Assembly (NCBI RefSeq): GCF_028882255.1
Contig: NZ_JARBUY010000001.1
Coordinates: forward strand, 681,975-745,974
Length of the DNA: 64,000 nt
Source of the DNA: Maribacter polysaccharolyticus
GTDB lineage: Bacteria > Bacteroidota > Bacteroidia > Flavobacteriales > Flavobacteriaceae
Direction of reading: 5' to 3'
Part shown: positions 28,701 through 37,380 of the stretch, one piece after another
How the letters are laid out: every line of letters starts with the position of its first letter
How positions within the stretch are numbered: position 1 is the stretch's first letter
The notes under the pieces: generated by a model
The model's database searches: none
The model's input: only the letters and a program-made list of their open reading frames with translations
What the model was told of the DNA's origin: nothing
Translations under genes and position numbers: made by a program

Positions 28701-30071
28701 CTATACCATTAGTTCAATGGTCTCATAAAGTTTGGGGATATGCACATGCCAATGGTACGTATACACCAATTTACTTCTAAAAGTATCAAGTGCAGTAGGT
28801 TCGCCATGCACCAAAAAAACCTGTTCCGGTATGTTTTTCAACGCTTCGGTCCAATGCAACAGTTCCGATTGGTCGGCATGGGCCGAAAGGCTCTCCAAAT
28901 GTCTTATTTCGGCCTTTACCGGGTAATATTTACCAAAAAGCTTAAGTTCATGGGCTCCTTCCAAAAGCTGCTTTCCCCGTGTTCCTTCTGCTTGATAGCC
29001 TACCAAAAGAACAATCGTATTTTTAAGATCCACCAATTGTTTTAAATAAGTGAGCACCCTCCCACCGGTTACCATACCACTACCCGCAATAACGATTTTA
29101 GGTCGAGGGTCATCTATGGTTTCCCATGTTTCTTTATACGAACTGATGATATTCACGTGCTCGCACATGGCACGATATTCCTGTAATGACAGTTTGTGCC
29201 ATTTCGGAAACCGTTCAAAAACCGATAATACGTTATTTCCCATAGGACTATCGATAAAAATAGGAATGTTGGGAATTTTGTTCTTTTTATAGAGCATCCA
29301 CAATTGGTACATCAGCGATTGTAAACGTTCTACGGCAAATGATGGGATTATAAGCGTACCTTGTTGATGGATCGTCTTGATTACCAATTGTGTCAAGATA
29401 GCCTCGACATCCTCTTCAGGATGGTTTTTATTGCCGTAGGTACTCTCTATAAAAAGGTAATCTGCCCATTCGGGGCGTTCCGGCGGCTCCAATAACAGAT
29501 CTGCCCTTCGACCTATGTCCCCCGAAAACACGAACCGCTTCCCGAAAATCTCCAGTTCAATGAACGTCGCCCCAATAATATGACCGTTGTATTGGGTTCT
29601 GAACCGTATATTCGATGACAGGCTCGTCCATTCGTTGTTTTCTATAGCCGAAAAAAGTGCAATGGTCCTTTCCGCTTCCCGCAGGGTATAGAACGGCAAG
29701 GCGGGATCATGTTTGGAATACCCTTCTTTGTTCGCTTTTTCTGCCTCCTCTTCATGGATTTTCGCACTATCCTTCAATATGATCGCTGTTATGGCCAAGG
29801 TGGGCGACGTACCTAAAATCTGTCCCTTAAAGCCTTCTTTCAGCAATCTGGGTAAATAACCCGTATGATCCAAGTGCCCATGGGTAAGCAAAACGAAATC
29901 GAGTTTTTCTACATGGATCGGGAGCGGCTCCCAATTCATTTGACGCAGCTCTTTTAAACCTTGGAACATGCCACAATCGACCATAAGGTTCAATTCCGGT
30001 GTTTCCAAATGGTATTTAGACCCTGTTACGGTACCCGAAGCCCCTAAAAATTGAATCTTTACAGTATCCAT
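28701..30071 (-). CDS. Metallo-beta-lactamase/beta-CASP RNA-processing nuclease
   Basis: 456 residues. The metallo-beta-lactamase motif 2 is H64-G-H66-x-D68-H69 in LLTHGHLDHTGYLP; a further metal aspartate lies in FSGDIGRR. The beta-CASP domain (about 205-330) begins IESTYGNKNH, and the RMMBL tail carries VGYQAEGTRGKQLLEG and SLSAHADQSELLHW. This is the CPSF-73/RNase J-like group lacking an RNase J C-terminal domain. It probably cleaves RNA in the cytoplasm. It follows an ATP-cone/endonuclease gene by only 12 bp, so the two should be co-expressed and may act on the same nucleic acid. Confidence 0.9.
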   Translation of the reverse strand: MDTVKIQFLGASGTVTGSKYHLETPELNLMVDCGMFQGLKELRQMNWEPLPIHVEKLDFVLLTHGHLDHTGYLPRLLKEGFKGQILGTSPTLAITAIILKDSAKIHEEEAEKANKEGYSKHDPALPFYTLREAERTIALFSAIENNEWTSLSSNIRFRTQYNGHIIGATFIELEIFGKRFVFSGDIGRRADLLLEPPERPEWADYLFIESTYGNKNHPEEDVEAILTQLVIKTIHQQGTLIIPSFAVERLQSLMYQLWMLYKKNKIPNIPIFIDSPMGNNVLSVFERFPKWHKLSLQEYRAMCEHVNIISSYKETWETIDDPRPKIVIAGSGMVTGGRVLTYLKQLVDLKNTIVLLVGYQAEGTRGKQLLEGAHELKLFGKYYPVKAEIRHLESLSAHADQSELLHWTEALKNIPEQVFLVHGEPTALDTFRSKLVYTYHWHVHIPKLYETIELMV

Positions 30072-30083
30072 ATGATGATTTTT

Positions 30084-30929
30084 CTAACAGCCACACAATT
30101 GATGTAATTCTTTCATGATCCTTTTCTTCCTAGGTTCCTTGACCTCTAAATGATCTAGAAAAAAACTGTCATTCAACAATTCCCGGCACAATACAATATC
30201 GCGACTCAACAAAAATTGCTTCTCACGCTGGCTTAACAAGGTTGAAACGGTTATGGGGTACAATCCCAATCTATCGATCCGATCCCTTAATCCATCCCCA
30301 TGGGGAACATCCCAGCTTAGTAGAAAAAGGTCAACACATTTTCCGTAGGCAAGGGCATCTTCGGTGAAACGGGTATTCGTGACTACCCACCCTTTATCCA
30401 GTTCGCCATTATCATGGCTCTTGCGCTCCCAATGTTGTTTGATATCGTTGTATCTGGAATTGATATACAGGGGGATTTTTACGTTACAATTGCGTCCTTC
30501 ATCACTATGGAACTTACATTCGATTACCGCTATAAGTCCATTTTTCCTGGCCAAAACATCAACTTCATGGCTAACGCAATGACCTTGTAGCACTTTACCC
30601 ACCTCTGTAGTATATCCGGAATAGCGCAATATCGCGGCAACGAATTTTTCAAAGGGAAAACCTGTAGGTCCCAATTCGTAAATGGCTTTTTTCAACTTGT
30701 ATTTAGAAGCCAAGACCGATTTATTCTTCTTTAACAAGGCGAAAGCCCTATTGTATATTTCCCGGGTTGAAATGCCCTGATATAGTTCATCCCGGACTTG
30801 ATCCACGATTTGTTCCACCAAAGCATCTTCGGCTCCACTGCGTTGCAACGACCTTCGAAGTTTGGAAAGTGAGAATTTCATCTTATCGCCCGATGATTTA
30901 ATGACCTCTATGGCTTCTTGTTCTTTCAT
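30084..30929 (-). CDS. ATP-cone domain fused to a PD-(D/E)xK endonuclease-like domain
   Basis: 281 residues. Residues 5-90 form an ATP-cone, the nucleotide-sensing domain of ribonucleotide reductases and NrdR (IKSSGDKMKFSLSKLRRSL, ISTREIYNRAFALL). Residues 90-200 resemble a restriction-endonuclease/Mrr-type fold with GFPFEKFVAAILRYSGY and an intact active-site pattern E122-x-D124 ... E137-C-K139. The C-terminal 80 residues are helical and end in CGC. ATP or dATP sensing might gate nuclease activity. It is followed after 12 bp by the beta-CASP nuclease and preceded after 71 bp by mscS, in the stress island's leftward operon. Confidence 0.85.
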   Translation of the reverse strand: MKEQEAIEVIKSSGDKMKFSLSKLRRSLQRSGAEDALVEQIVDQVRDELYQGISTREIYNRAFALLKKNKSVLASKYKLKKAIYELGPTGFPFEKFVAAILRYSGYTTEVGKVLQGHCVSHEVDVLARKNGLIAVIECKFHSDEGRNCNVKIPLYINSRYNDIKQHWERKSHDNGELDKGWVVTNTRFTEDALAYGKCVDLFLLSWDVPHGDGLRDRIDRLGLYPITVSTLLSQREKQFLLSRDIVLCRELLNDSFFLDHLEVKEPRKKRIMKELHQLCGC

Positions 30930-31000
30930 TTGACAATATTTTCAGTTTAAGTTCAATACAAAAGTTGCCATCGCTAAGGCACTTTTAAATACACAGGATA

Positions 31001-31906
31001 TCAATGCCCTGAATGCACACGTACATCCATTTCGGGAATTTTCAATAATTGTAAGGTAGTCGAAGCCAACTTGACTTTTCCGTCTGTAAGGGAAATACCT
31101 TGCGCTATGTTATCAAACAATCTATTCTTTGTGATCCTTCTTAATTTGTAATCGGTGATGTACCTTAGGTTGACAGTGATCCAATTATCGGTTAATCCGA
31201 TGGCCAGTGTAGGATCTAATTTCGCGTCTTCCAAATAATACCGTTCTACCATCTTGGCCCATCTCGATTTCGATTTATCGGTATAGTCCGATAACAATTC
31301 GGAAGCTTTTTCGAGTATTATTTTTTTGGCCATTTCAAGGTTCGAATCAAAAGTCACAAGAATGTTGAGTTCATCCCAAACAAACGGGAAATCCATGGAG
31401 TAGTTCTTTATGGGTCCCTTGAATACGAATGCATTACTGATCTTAACGATCCTGCCCGAGTAATTATCACTGCTGACCCACTCCCCCATTTCCATGATAG
31501 TGGTATAAATACTATCGATATCGATAACATCCCCTTTGATATTGTTGATCTCAATACGATCCCCCGGTTTATACACCCGAACGAAAAAAATATAAAATGA
31601 ACCCGCGACACTGAGTATTAATTCTTGAAGGGTAAAGGTCAATCCTGCGGTAAAAAGCCCAATAATAACGGTATAATCCTTAACACTCTCCATGGTAAAT
31701 GATATGATGAAAAGTGAAATGATAAGCAAGTATCCAATAACCTCGATACCTTTTTGGGCCTTATACCTTAGATTAATGTTCTCTATTCGTTTTTTGGCCA
31801 ATTTTCGAAGAAAACCAATGCAAAGAACTATGAAGACGATCCATATCAACAACCGTATTCCTTTCAGGACGAAGGGATCCTTTAGGAAATCTTCAAATAC
31901 TTGCAT
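31001..31906 (-). CDS. Mechanosensitive ion channel, MscS family
   Basis: 301 residues. Three membrane helices at about 15-35, 53-70 and 76-98, then the MscS beta-domain (about 115-175) with FFVRVYKPGDRIEINNIKGDVIDID. The pore-lining helix (TAGLTFTLQELILSVAGSFYIF region) has few of the Gly/Ala pairs of E. coli MscS. The C-terminal domain includes FDSNLEMAKKIILEKA. It should release solutes on hypo-osmotic shock at the inner membrane. It follows the release-factor-like gene by 17 bp within the usp operon. Confidence 0.88.
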   Translation of the reverse strand: MQVFEDFLKDPFVLKGIRLLIWIVFIVLCIGFLRKLAKKRIENINLRYKAQKGIEVIGYLLIISLFIISFTMESVKDYTVIIGLFTAGLTFTLQELILSVAGSFYIFFVRVYKPGDRIEINNIKGDVIDIDSIYTTIMEMGEWVSSDNYSGRIVKISNAFVFKGPIKNYSMDFPFVWDELNILVTFDSNLEMAKKIILEKASELLSDYTDKSKSRWAKMVERYYLEDAKLDPTLAIGLTDNWITVNLRYITDYKLRRITKNRLFDNIAQGISLTDGKVKLASTTLQLLKIPEMDVRVHSGH

Positions 31907-31923
31907 ATTCAGGGGGTTTAAAC

Positions 31924-32331
31924 CTATTTAGTGAAAAAATCACGCACCAATTTTTTTACTTGGTTGTCGGTCATACTATCCACTTTGGTTACCGTTTTCA
32001 CCTTGGCTGCCATTTTCGGATAGTTCTCATCCAACTCTTTCTTGAATCTTGAAGCCGTTTCGGCCGGACCGAACAATGCAATACTATCCGCTGACCCCAG
32101 GACTTTCACTAAATTCTTGAAATATGCCTTGTATTGGTGATTTTCGCGTTCCAGGAACTTACTGTCCTGTACCACATCTTGAGGGCCCCATTTGGCGGTT
32201 TTTGTACCTGAACCCCCTACGGGCCTATACGTTTCAATTTCTGAATGCAGTGTTTCAAATTTTTCCGAATCATTGTCCAACGTAACAATGTGGGCCTTTT
32301 CCTTGTCGAGCCAAATACCAATATTATCCAT
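31924..32331 (-). CDS. Archaeo-eukaryotic release-factor-like (Baeri/eRF1 domain) protein, tentative
   Basis: 135 residues from the ATG at 32331; a TTG nine codons earlier would overlap promoter sequence. It opens MDNIGIWLDKEKAHIVTL, a strand pattern often seen in small bacterial proteins related to the eRF1/Pelota and Baeri ribosome-rescue families, and its centre YKAYFKNLVKVLGSADSIALFGPAE-type segment resembles eRF1 domain 3 (LFGPAETASRFKKEL). No GGQ motif is present, so any peptide-release role is doubtful. Soluble. Lies in the usp-mscS operon of the stress island. Confidence 0.6.
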   Translation of the reverse strand: MDNIGIWLDKEKAHIVTLDNDSEKFETLHSEIETYRPVGGSGTKTAKWGPQDVVQDSKFLERENHQYKAYFKNLVKVLGSADSIALFGPAETASRFKKELDENYPKMAAKVKTVTKVDSMTDNQVKKLVRDFFTK

Positions 32332-32384
32332 AACACGTATTTTGATTAGTATGCTCAATATGATTAAAAATCAGCCCCGAAACA

Positions 32385-32398
32385 ATGATGCAAATCAG
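32385..32398 (-). promoter_or_regulatory. Weak Crp/FNR-type operator candidate before the release-factor-like gene
   Basis: ATGAT-GCAA-ATCAG, one mismatch. It overlaps the stop codon of the upstream usp gene and lies 53 bp before the start at 32331, but the sequence 22 bp downstream (CATATTGA) is not a -7 box. Kept as a low-confidence internal promoter candidate. Confidence 0.25.
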
Positions 32399-33255
32399 GT
32401 CTTCCCCGGTATAACCAAAAATGGAATAGCTATTTTACATGCCAATTTTTGTATGATCGGTTCTTTTACCAAATTCTCGAAAAAATTATGATCGTAATTG
32501 ACCATGGCTACCATACCGATATTGAGTTCTTCCAAAAAAACCTCAATGGCTCTCGTTTTACTGGCAAAATCGGGCATCCAATGTAAAGAATGTCCTATGG
32601 GATTTAAATATGTCTTCAATGTTTCCAGATTACTTTCCTGTTGCTTCGATAAAATTTCCTCTTCATTGATATGTGCTATGCGTATGGCCGAACCACAATG
32701 GGCAGCCATTTCTTTTAAGGGATGAAGCACTTCGGCATCAAAAGTCCTTTTAAACCCCGTGATAAAAGCGATTTCATAAGGCATCTTAAATTCGGCATCC
32801 ATTGGAACGGAAAGAATGGGGCACTTCTTGATCGATGCTATCGCTTTGGTGGTCGAACTTCCCAAAAACAACCCAAAACCATTTGTTTCCCCTTTATTGC
32901 CCATCACGATCAAATCTATATGGCGATCATCGACCGTCTTCGAAATCGCTTCGATAAGATTTTCTCTCTTGGAAATCAATTCATAGGTATGGTTACGGCA
33001 TTTATTGTCTAGATTGATTTTGTGGAAGGTACGCTTCAATTCTTCACAAGATTCGTCTTTCAGTTGTTCTAACAAGCCTTTGCGATTTCCATTTCCTTCA
33101 CCTCTTTCCAAATTCCTACTCAGTATGGGGGTGCGCTCACTATAGGCATTCAAAAGATAAAAATTACAGGTTTTCGTTTTAAAAAGATTGGAGGCATAAA
33201 AAAGGGCATTATACGCATCATTCGAAAAATCAGTAGGTATCAATATATTTTTCAT
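32395..33255 (-). CDS. Tandem universal stress protein 1
   Basis: 286 residues from the ATG at 33255 (a TTG two codons earlier is less likely and would overlap the upstream gene). Two Usp domains in tandem: the first opens MKNILIPTDFSNDAYNAL and carries an ATP-loop-like VMGNKGETNGFGLFLGSSTT (approximate G-2x-G-9x-G-S); the second (about 150-286) is degenerate, opening EIAFITGFKRT and ending FLVIPGK. Usp proteins bind ATP or act as stress adaptors; targets unknown. The upstream usp stop is two bases away, so translation is coupled. Confidence 0.9.
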   Translation of the reverse strand: MKNILIPTDFSNDAYNALFYASNLFKTKTCNFYLLNAYSERTPILSRNLERGEGNGNRKGLLEQLKDESCEELKRTFHKINLDNKCRNHTYELISKRENLIEAISKTVDDRHIDLIVMGNKGETNGFGLFLGSSTTKAIASIKKCPILSVPMDAEFKMPYEIAFITGFKRTFDAEVLHPLKEMAAHCGSAIRIAHINEEEILSKQQESNLETLKTYLNPIGHSLHWMPDFASKTRAIEVFLEELNIGMVAMVNYDHNFFENLVKEPIIQKLACKIAIPFLVIPGKT

Positions 33256-33257
33256 CC

Positions 33258-34106
33258 TCAATTATTTTCGTGTGGTGGAATGACCAAAAAGGGTATGGTT
33301 TCATGAAAACCCAATTTCTTGATCACTGGCTCAATGAACAACCGCTCTAAAAAAGTGTGTTTATTTTGTATCATTGCCAAGATATTGGTACGGTTTTTTT
33401 GCTGAAATGAATTAATGGCGGTAATGATTTCCTGATTGGGCTCCTCGTGGAATAGATGTGCCGTCTTACCTAGAATATTGTCCAGTTTGGCCTTGTTTTC
33501 CAATTGTGGACCCGTCAAATCGTAACCAGAGGATACGTGCATTACATTGATTTTGGATTTGTACTTTTCTGCCCATCCGATTACTTCTTTTAATTGCTCC
33601 GATTGATAATCGATCTCAAAATCGGTGGGGAACAATATCCCTTTTGGTGCTTCGAATTCGGTATTTGGCGGAATGGCCAAAATCTGGCAGCATCCCCTTT
33701 TAATGACATGTACGGTATTTGTTCCTATGAATATCTCTTTGGCACCCGTGGCACCTTGGGTACCCATGACCACTAAATCGGCTTTTTCTTTTTTAGCGGT
33801 TTCCACGATCTCATCCACGAGTATATTGAAAGCCGAGTGCACCATGAACGTATGGTTCTTATTGTTGAACTCCGCAATCAATTGCTTTTTCAAATCATTC
33901 AATCGATTCAATGAATTTTCCTGATAAATATCCCCTAGACCGATCTGCCCTGGACTGTGCAACAGGTATTCTGCCTGATAGATGGCCGGGGTATACGTAT
34001 TCAGGAGATAAAACGTACATGCTACATCCTTGTAAAGATTTAGGGCATAAGAAATGGCATTATAGGCATTGTTTGAAAAGTCTGTAGGAAGGATTATACG
34101 TTTCAT
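33258..34106 (-). CDS. Tandem universal stress protein 2
   Basis: 282 residues, two Usp domains. The first starts MKRIILPTDFSNNAYNAI and has the complete ATP-binding loop VMGTQGATG followed by IGTNT (G-2x-G-9x-G-T-N). The second begins GILFPTDFEIDYQS near residue 152 and ends FLVIPPHE. The N-terminal loop intact and the C-terminal loop eroded is the same asymmetry seen in the other four copies. Middle of the three-usp operon: 15 bp after usp 3 and two bases before usp 1. Confidence 0.9.
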   Translation of the reverse strand: MKRIILPTDFSNNAYNAISYALNLYKDVACTFYLLNTYTPAIYQAEYLLHSPGQIGLGDIYQENSLNRLNDLKKQLIAEFNNKNHTFMVHSAFNILVDEIVETAKKEKADLVVMGTQGATGAKEIFIGTNTVHVIKRGCCQILAIPPNTEFEAPKGILFPTDFEIDYQSEQLKEVIGWAEKYKSKINVMHVSSGYDLTGPQLENKAKLDNILGKTAHLFHEEPNQEIITAINSFQQKNRTNILAMIQNKHTFLERLFIEPVIKKLGFHETIPFLVIPPHENN

Positions 34107-34121
34107 GGTTGTTGTTTTTAA

Positions 34122-34967
34122 TTATCTAAACAGATTTTGCATTACCAAAAATGGAATCTTTACATGGAGTCCTATTTTGTCCAAAGTGGACTGTACCAAC
34201 ATATCTTCAAGGAAAGAATGCCTGGTGTTTATCAACACCAGCATGTCAATTTTATAATGGACGATATATTTCGTTATGGCGATGGCCTTGTCTTTTTCCT
34301 TTGAGGTCTCAAAAACCAATTTTGCCTTGGGTAAACAATCCCTAAGGAATTGTTGATTGTCTTCTTGCCTTAGGGTCAGTTTTTTTATGGGATCGATGTA
34401 AAGCATATGTATGGTCGACCTGAACGATCCCGACATTTCACAGAGTAATTTCAATTCCCTCCTATTATAGGGTACCAAATAATTGGTAGGAAACAGCACA
34501 TTCTTGGGAGGGTGGTAGGTATACCCTTCAGGAATGGCCAATACCGGACAACTTATGTATTTCAACACCTGTAAGGTATTACTTCCGAAGGTAAGGCTGC
34601 GGTCATTTGTTTCTCCCCTCGTGGCCATGACAACAATATCCATATTCTCCAGGTTGACCATATCGTTCACTTCATCGATCAAGCTCCCAAATGCGGATAC
34701 CTGTTTATATTTATGCTGGGGATTGGGGTATTCAAGGCTTATTTTCTTTTTAATCGAATTCAGCTTTTCTTCTGATTTCCTTAAGGCCTTTTCCTTCAAT
34801 TCCTCAAGAAGGCTTCTTTTTGTAAGTTTGTCTTGTTGGTATACCTCATCGGCATAGGCATGCATGATGAAAATCTCACTTTTTTCATACTTGAATACAT
34901 GACAGGCATATTTTAAAGCATTGTAAGCATTATCGGAAAAGTCGGTCGGGACCAAAATCTTTCTCAT
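34122..34967 (-). CDS. Tandem universal stress protein 3
   Basis: 281 residues from the ATG at 34967; the frame extends to a TTG at 34994, but the -7 box at 34992-34999 excludes that start. The first domain opens MRKILVPTDFSDNAYNAL; the ATP loop reads VMATRGETNDRSLTFGSNT, in which the first Gly is Ala. The second domain begins NVLFPTNYLVPYN. First gene of a leftward operon that may extend through usp 2, usp 1, the release-factor-like gene, mscS, the ATP-cone nuclease, beta-CASP nuclease and helical protein B. Its promoter has a perfect TAAATTTG box. Confidence 0.9.
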   Translation of the reverse strand: MRKILVPTDFSDNAYNALKYACHVFKYEKSEIFIMHAYADEVYQQDKLTKRSLLEELKEKALRKSEEKLNSIKKKISLEYPNPQHKYKQVSAFGSLIDEVNDMVNLENMDIVVMATRGETNDRSLTFGSNTLQVLKYISCPVLAIPEGYTYHPPKNVLFPTNYLVPYNRRELKLLCEMSGSFRSTIHMLYIDPIKKLTLRQEDNQQFLRDCLPKAKLVFETSKEKDKAIAITKYIVHYKIDMLVLINTRHSFLEDMLVQSTLDKIGLHVKIPFLVMQNLFR

Positions 34968-34991
34968 CTCGGACAATTTATTCGTTATAAT

Positions 34992-35065
34992 CAAATTTAA
35001 CTTTTAACACTTGTTAAAACCATGATTTTAGTCAGTTTGAAAATCAGTGTATTTTTATAATTTGC
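34992..35065. promoter_or_regulatory. Divergent usp3/thioredoxin promoter with Crp/FNR-type operator
   Basis: ATGAT-TTTA-GTCAG at 35022-35035 (two mismatches). Leftward, a perfect minus-strand -7 TAAATTTG (34992-34999) lies exactly 22 bp away; rightward TAATTTG begins 22 bp away at 35058. Between operator and left -7 box is an 18-bp palindrome TTTTAACA-CT-TGTTAAAA (35002-35019), spanning the -33 region and perhaps bound by a second regulator. Confidence 0.55.
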
Positions 35066-35083
35066 ATTCACAAATGATTCCTT

Positions 35084-35383
35084 ATGAAAAGTAGTTTTAA
35101 GAATATCATAAATTCGGAAACCCCGGTCTTGGTAGATTTTTTCGCTGATTGGTGCGGTCCTTGTAAAATGCTGGCCCCCATTCTGAAAGAGGTGAAAAAT
35201 GAACTGGGCGATGGTATTAAAATAGTAAAGATCGATGTGGACAAAAACCCATCGGTAGCCTCAAAATATCAGGTAAGGGGTGTACCGACCATGCTCTTGT
35301 TCAAAAATGGCCAACAGCTTTGGAGACAATCGGGCGTTCTTCAGAAAAAAGACATAATCCAAATGGTACGATCACAAACCTGA
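35084..35383 (+). CDS. Thioredoxin
   Basis: 99 residues, a single thioredoxin domain. The active site is DWCGPCKMLAP (W23-C24-G-P-C27), with the cis-proline in RGVPTMLLF. No signal peptide, so cytoplasmic; it should be reduced by TrxB encoded at 22441. Divergent from usp 3 and sharing its operator region. Ends seven bases before the convergent usp 4. It is probably a stress-induced extra thioredoxin rather than the housekeeping TrxA, judged from context. Confidence 0.92.
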   Translation: MKSSFKNIINSETPVLVDFFADWCGPCKMLAPILKEVKNELGDGIKIVKIDVDKNPSVASKYQVRGVPTMLLFKNGQQLWRQSGVLQKKDIIQMVRSQT

Positions 35384-35389
35384 TCGATA

Positions 35390-36229
35390 TTACTCGTGCA
35401 ATACAAGGAAAGGTATATCGGTATGGTAGCTGATTTTCTCCACTTTTGGACGAAATAGGATACGTTGAAAGAAGTTAAGGTTTTTGGCTACCATGGCAAT
35501 CATGTCGATATCACGTGATTCGGTAAAACATTGCACCGATGTTTCGAGATCAATGCCGGTAAGGGAATGAAAACTGTGTTTTACATCTTGTAAATAATCA
35601 TTCAGGAATTCTTTGTTCTCCTTTTGTTCTTCGGTTAACCCCGCTCCTTTTTTGGAAATATGCAACACCCGTAAATCCGATTGGTGCAGGTTGACCATAT
35701 CAATAAGGGTGTTCAACACTTTTAGGTCATAGTTTATGTAATAGTCCGTAGGAAACGCAATTTCCCTCGGGGGATTGAACACCGTATTTTCAGGTACGGC
35801 CAAAAGCGGGCATTTCACTTTGGTGAGCACATCCCCGGTATTACTGCCCATGGCAACTTCTTTTAACCCCGATGCCCCTTTTGTCCCCATAATGATCAAA
35901 TCGATCTTTCTTTTGGCCACCTGTCGTTTGATCGATTCGACAAAAAAATTATGTGAGGAGATGGTCGTGAAATTATGTTTGGTGTTCGGGTCTGTTTTTT
36001 CAACTTTTGCCAATAAATGTTCCAAACCGATTTTACTCTGTTCCAACATATCACCTTCGGCCAATTTCGACGAATACCTTACAGACGATTCGGCTCCTGA
36101 ATAAGGGGGAATTGGGTTTATATGCAAAAGATAAAAGGTACATGCAACATTCTTATACAACTGAATGCCATATTTAAGTGCATTCCAAGCATTATCCGAA
36201 AAGTCGGTCGGGACCAATATGTGCATCAT
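35390..36229 (-). CDS. Tandem universal stress protein 4
   Basis: 279 residues (two ATGs, at 36229 and 36226, are possible). The first domain opens MHILVPTDFSDNAWNAL and has the full ATP loop IMGTKGASG followed by MGSNT. The second domain starts EIAFPTDYYINYD near residue 155 and ends DIPFLVLHE. Monocistronic with its own promoter: a perfect Crp/FNR-type operator and -7 box directly upstream. The neighbouring gene on the right is the response regulator that is the candidate activator. Confidence 0.9.
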   Translation of the reverse strand: MMHILVPTDFSDNAWNALKYGIQLYKNVACTFYLLHINPIPPYSGAESSVRYSSKLAEGDMLEQSKIGLEHLLAKVEKTDPNTKHNFTTISSHNFFVESIKRQVAKRKIDLIIMGTKGASGLKEVAMGSNTGDVLTKVKCPLLAVPENTVFNPPREIAFPTDYYINYDLKVLNTLIDMVNLHQSDLRVLHISKKGAGLTEEQKENKEFLNDYLQDVKHSFHSLTGIDLETSVQCFTESRDIDMIAMVAKNLNFFQRILFRPKVEKISYHTDIPFLVLHE

Positions 36230-36254
36230 TTTATATTGATTTTTACTTTAGCCT

Positions 36255-36298
36255 TAAAAATAGCATGTAGTAACAAACCGGTAAATGATTCCCATCAT
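36255..36298 (-). promoter_or_regulatory. Crp/FNR-type operator and -7 box upstream of usp 4
   Basis: Perfect ATGAT-TCCC-ATCAT at 36285-36298. On the minus strand TATTTTTA (36255-36262) follows after exactly 22 bp; the start codon at 36229 leaves a leader of about 20 bases. Confidence 0.65.
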
Positions 36299-36321
36299 GT
36301 GCCGCACGACTTTAAAATACA

Positions 36322-37374
36322 CTAATAGATGCGACTTAACGTTTCTTGATCAAGTATCCTGATATTATGGTCTTCCATGGCAATCAAGCCCTCCTTTCTA
36401 AAACTGGAAAGGGTGCGGATCAAGGTTTCCGTGGCCATACCGGCAACACTGGCCAGATCACTACGCAGAATATGGATGTTACCTTGTTTGTCCCGCTCTA
36501 ATTTGTCGGCAAACTTCAATAACGTACTTGCCGTCTTTTTGCGTACGGAACCATAGGCCATTTCCAACAATTGTTTTTTGGCCTCGGTGAGGTTCTCTGC
36601 CAATACATGCATCAATTCTATGGCGAGATCATGGTTTTCCTTGACCACGGTCCTCAGTTCATCCTTACAGACCCCCACTAGTTTCGTATCTTCGATAGCC
36701 AAGGCATATTCCTCATATACCTCCTGTGCTGTCAATGAGGTAAATCCAAAGAATTCATCCGCATTATAAATGGCGGTGATCAATTCCTTACCATTCTCAT
36801 CCAATTTATAGGTTTTTACCACCCCTTTGATGATCAGATAGACCATATGCACATGGCCCCCTTCCCTAAAGATCTCTTCGCCTTGGGAAAATTCGAATTC
36901 CTGTCCGTTATCATCCAAATAATTCTTGAATTCGTGTATGGTTCGCACCCCGACTTCGGTTTCTTGCCCATTACCGGACTTGGAGCTTTGGATTTCCTTT
37001 AAAATAGCGGCCCTTGCGAGCCTACTTTCTATGGCACTGATAAGATCCGATTCTTCAAAAGGTTTGGTTAAATAATCATCTGCACCAAGGTTCATTCCTT
37101 TTCGGATATCCTTTCGTTCTGTTTTCGCCGACAAGAATATAAAAGGAATGTATTTGGTTTCCAGATCCTCGCCCAATTGTTCAAGCACCCCATAACCGTC
37201 CAACTCCGGCATCATGATATCGCAGATGATCACATCGGGCAATTTTTCTTTTGCTATGGCCACCCCCCGCGCTCCGTTTGAAGCCGTATAAACCTCATAA
37301 TCCGAAAGCTCCAAAAGTTCAGCGGTGTTTTCCCTAAGTACAGGGTCATCCTCTATCAGTAGTACTTTGTTCAT
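36322..37374 (-). CDS. Response regulator fused to a Crp/FNR-family DNA-binding module
   Basis: 350 residues in three parts. A receiver domain (1-120) with phospho-acceptor D52 in IICDIMMPELDG and lysine in YLTKPFEES. A cyclic-nucleotide-binding-like beta-roll (about 145-260) with QGEEIFREGGHVHMVYLIIKG-type sequence. A Crp-type helix-turn-helix (about 275-345) with SDLASVAGMATETLIRTLSSF. The recognition helix keeps Glu and Arg in E-T-L-I-R, as FNR has E-T-I-S-R, consistent with reading TGA half-sites. No N-terminal Fe-S cysteine cluster. Six bases after the histidine kinase gene: a two-component pair, and the likely activator of the operator family in this window. Confidence 0.92.
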   Translation of the reverse strand: MNKVLLIEDDPVLRENTAELLELSDYEVYTASNGARGVAIAKEKLPDVIICDIMMPELDGYGVLEQLGEDLETKYIPFIFLSAKTERKDIRKGMNLGADDYLTKPFEESDLISAIESRLARAAILKEIQSSKSGNGQETEVGVRTIHEFKNYLDDNGQEFEFSQGEEIFREGGHVHMVYLIIKGVVKTYKLDENGKELITAIYNADEFFGFTSLTAQEVYEEYALAIEDTKLVGVCKDELRTVVKENHDLAIELMHVLAENLTEAKKQLLEMAYGSVRKKTASTLLKFADKLERDKQGNIHILRSDLASVAGMATETLIRTLSSFRKEGLIAMEDHNIRILDQETLSRIY

Positions 37375-37380
37375 TATTAT

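Noticed and set aside
32361-32374. A second ATGAT...ATCAG near-copy just before the release-factor-like gene
   Set aside because: The spacer is five bases rather than four and no -7 box follows at the right distance.
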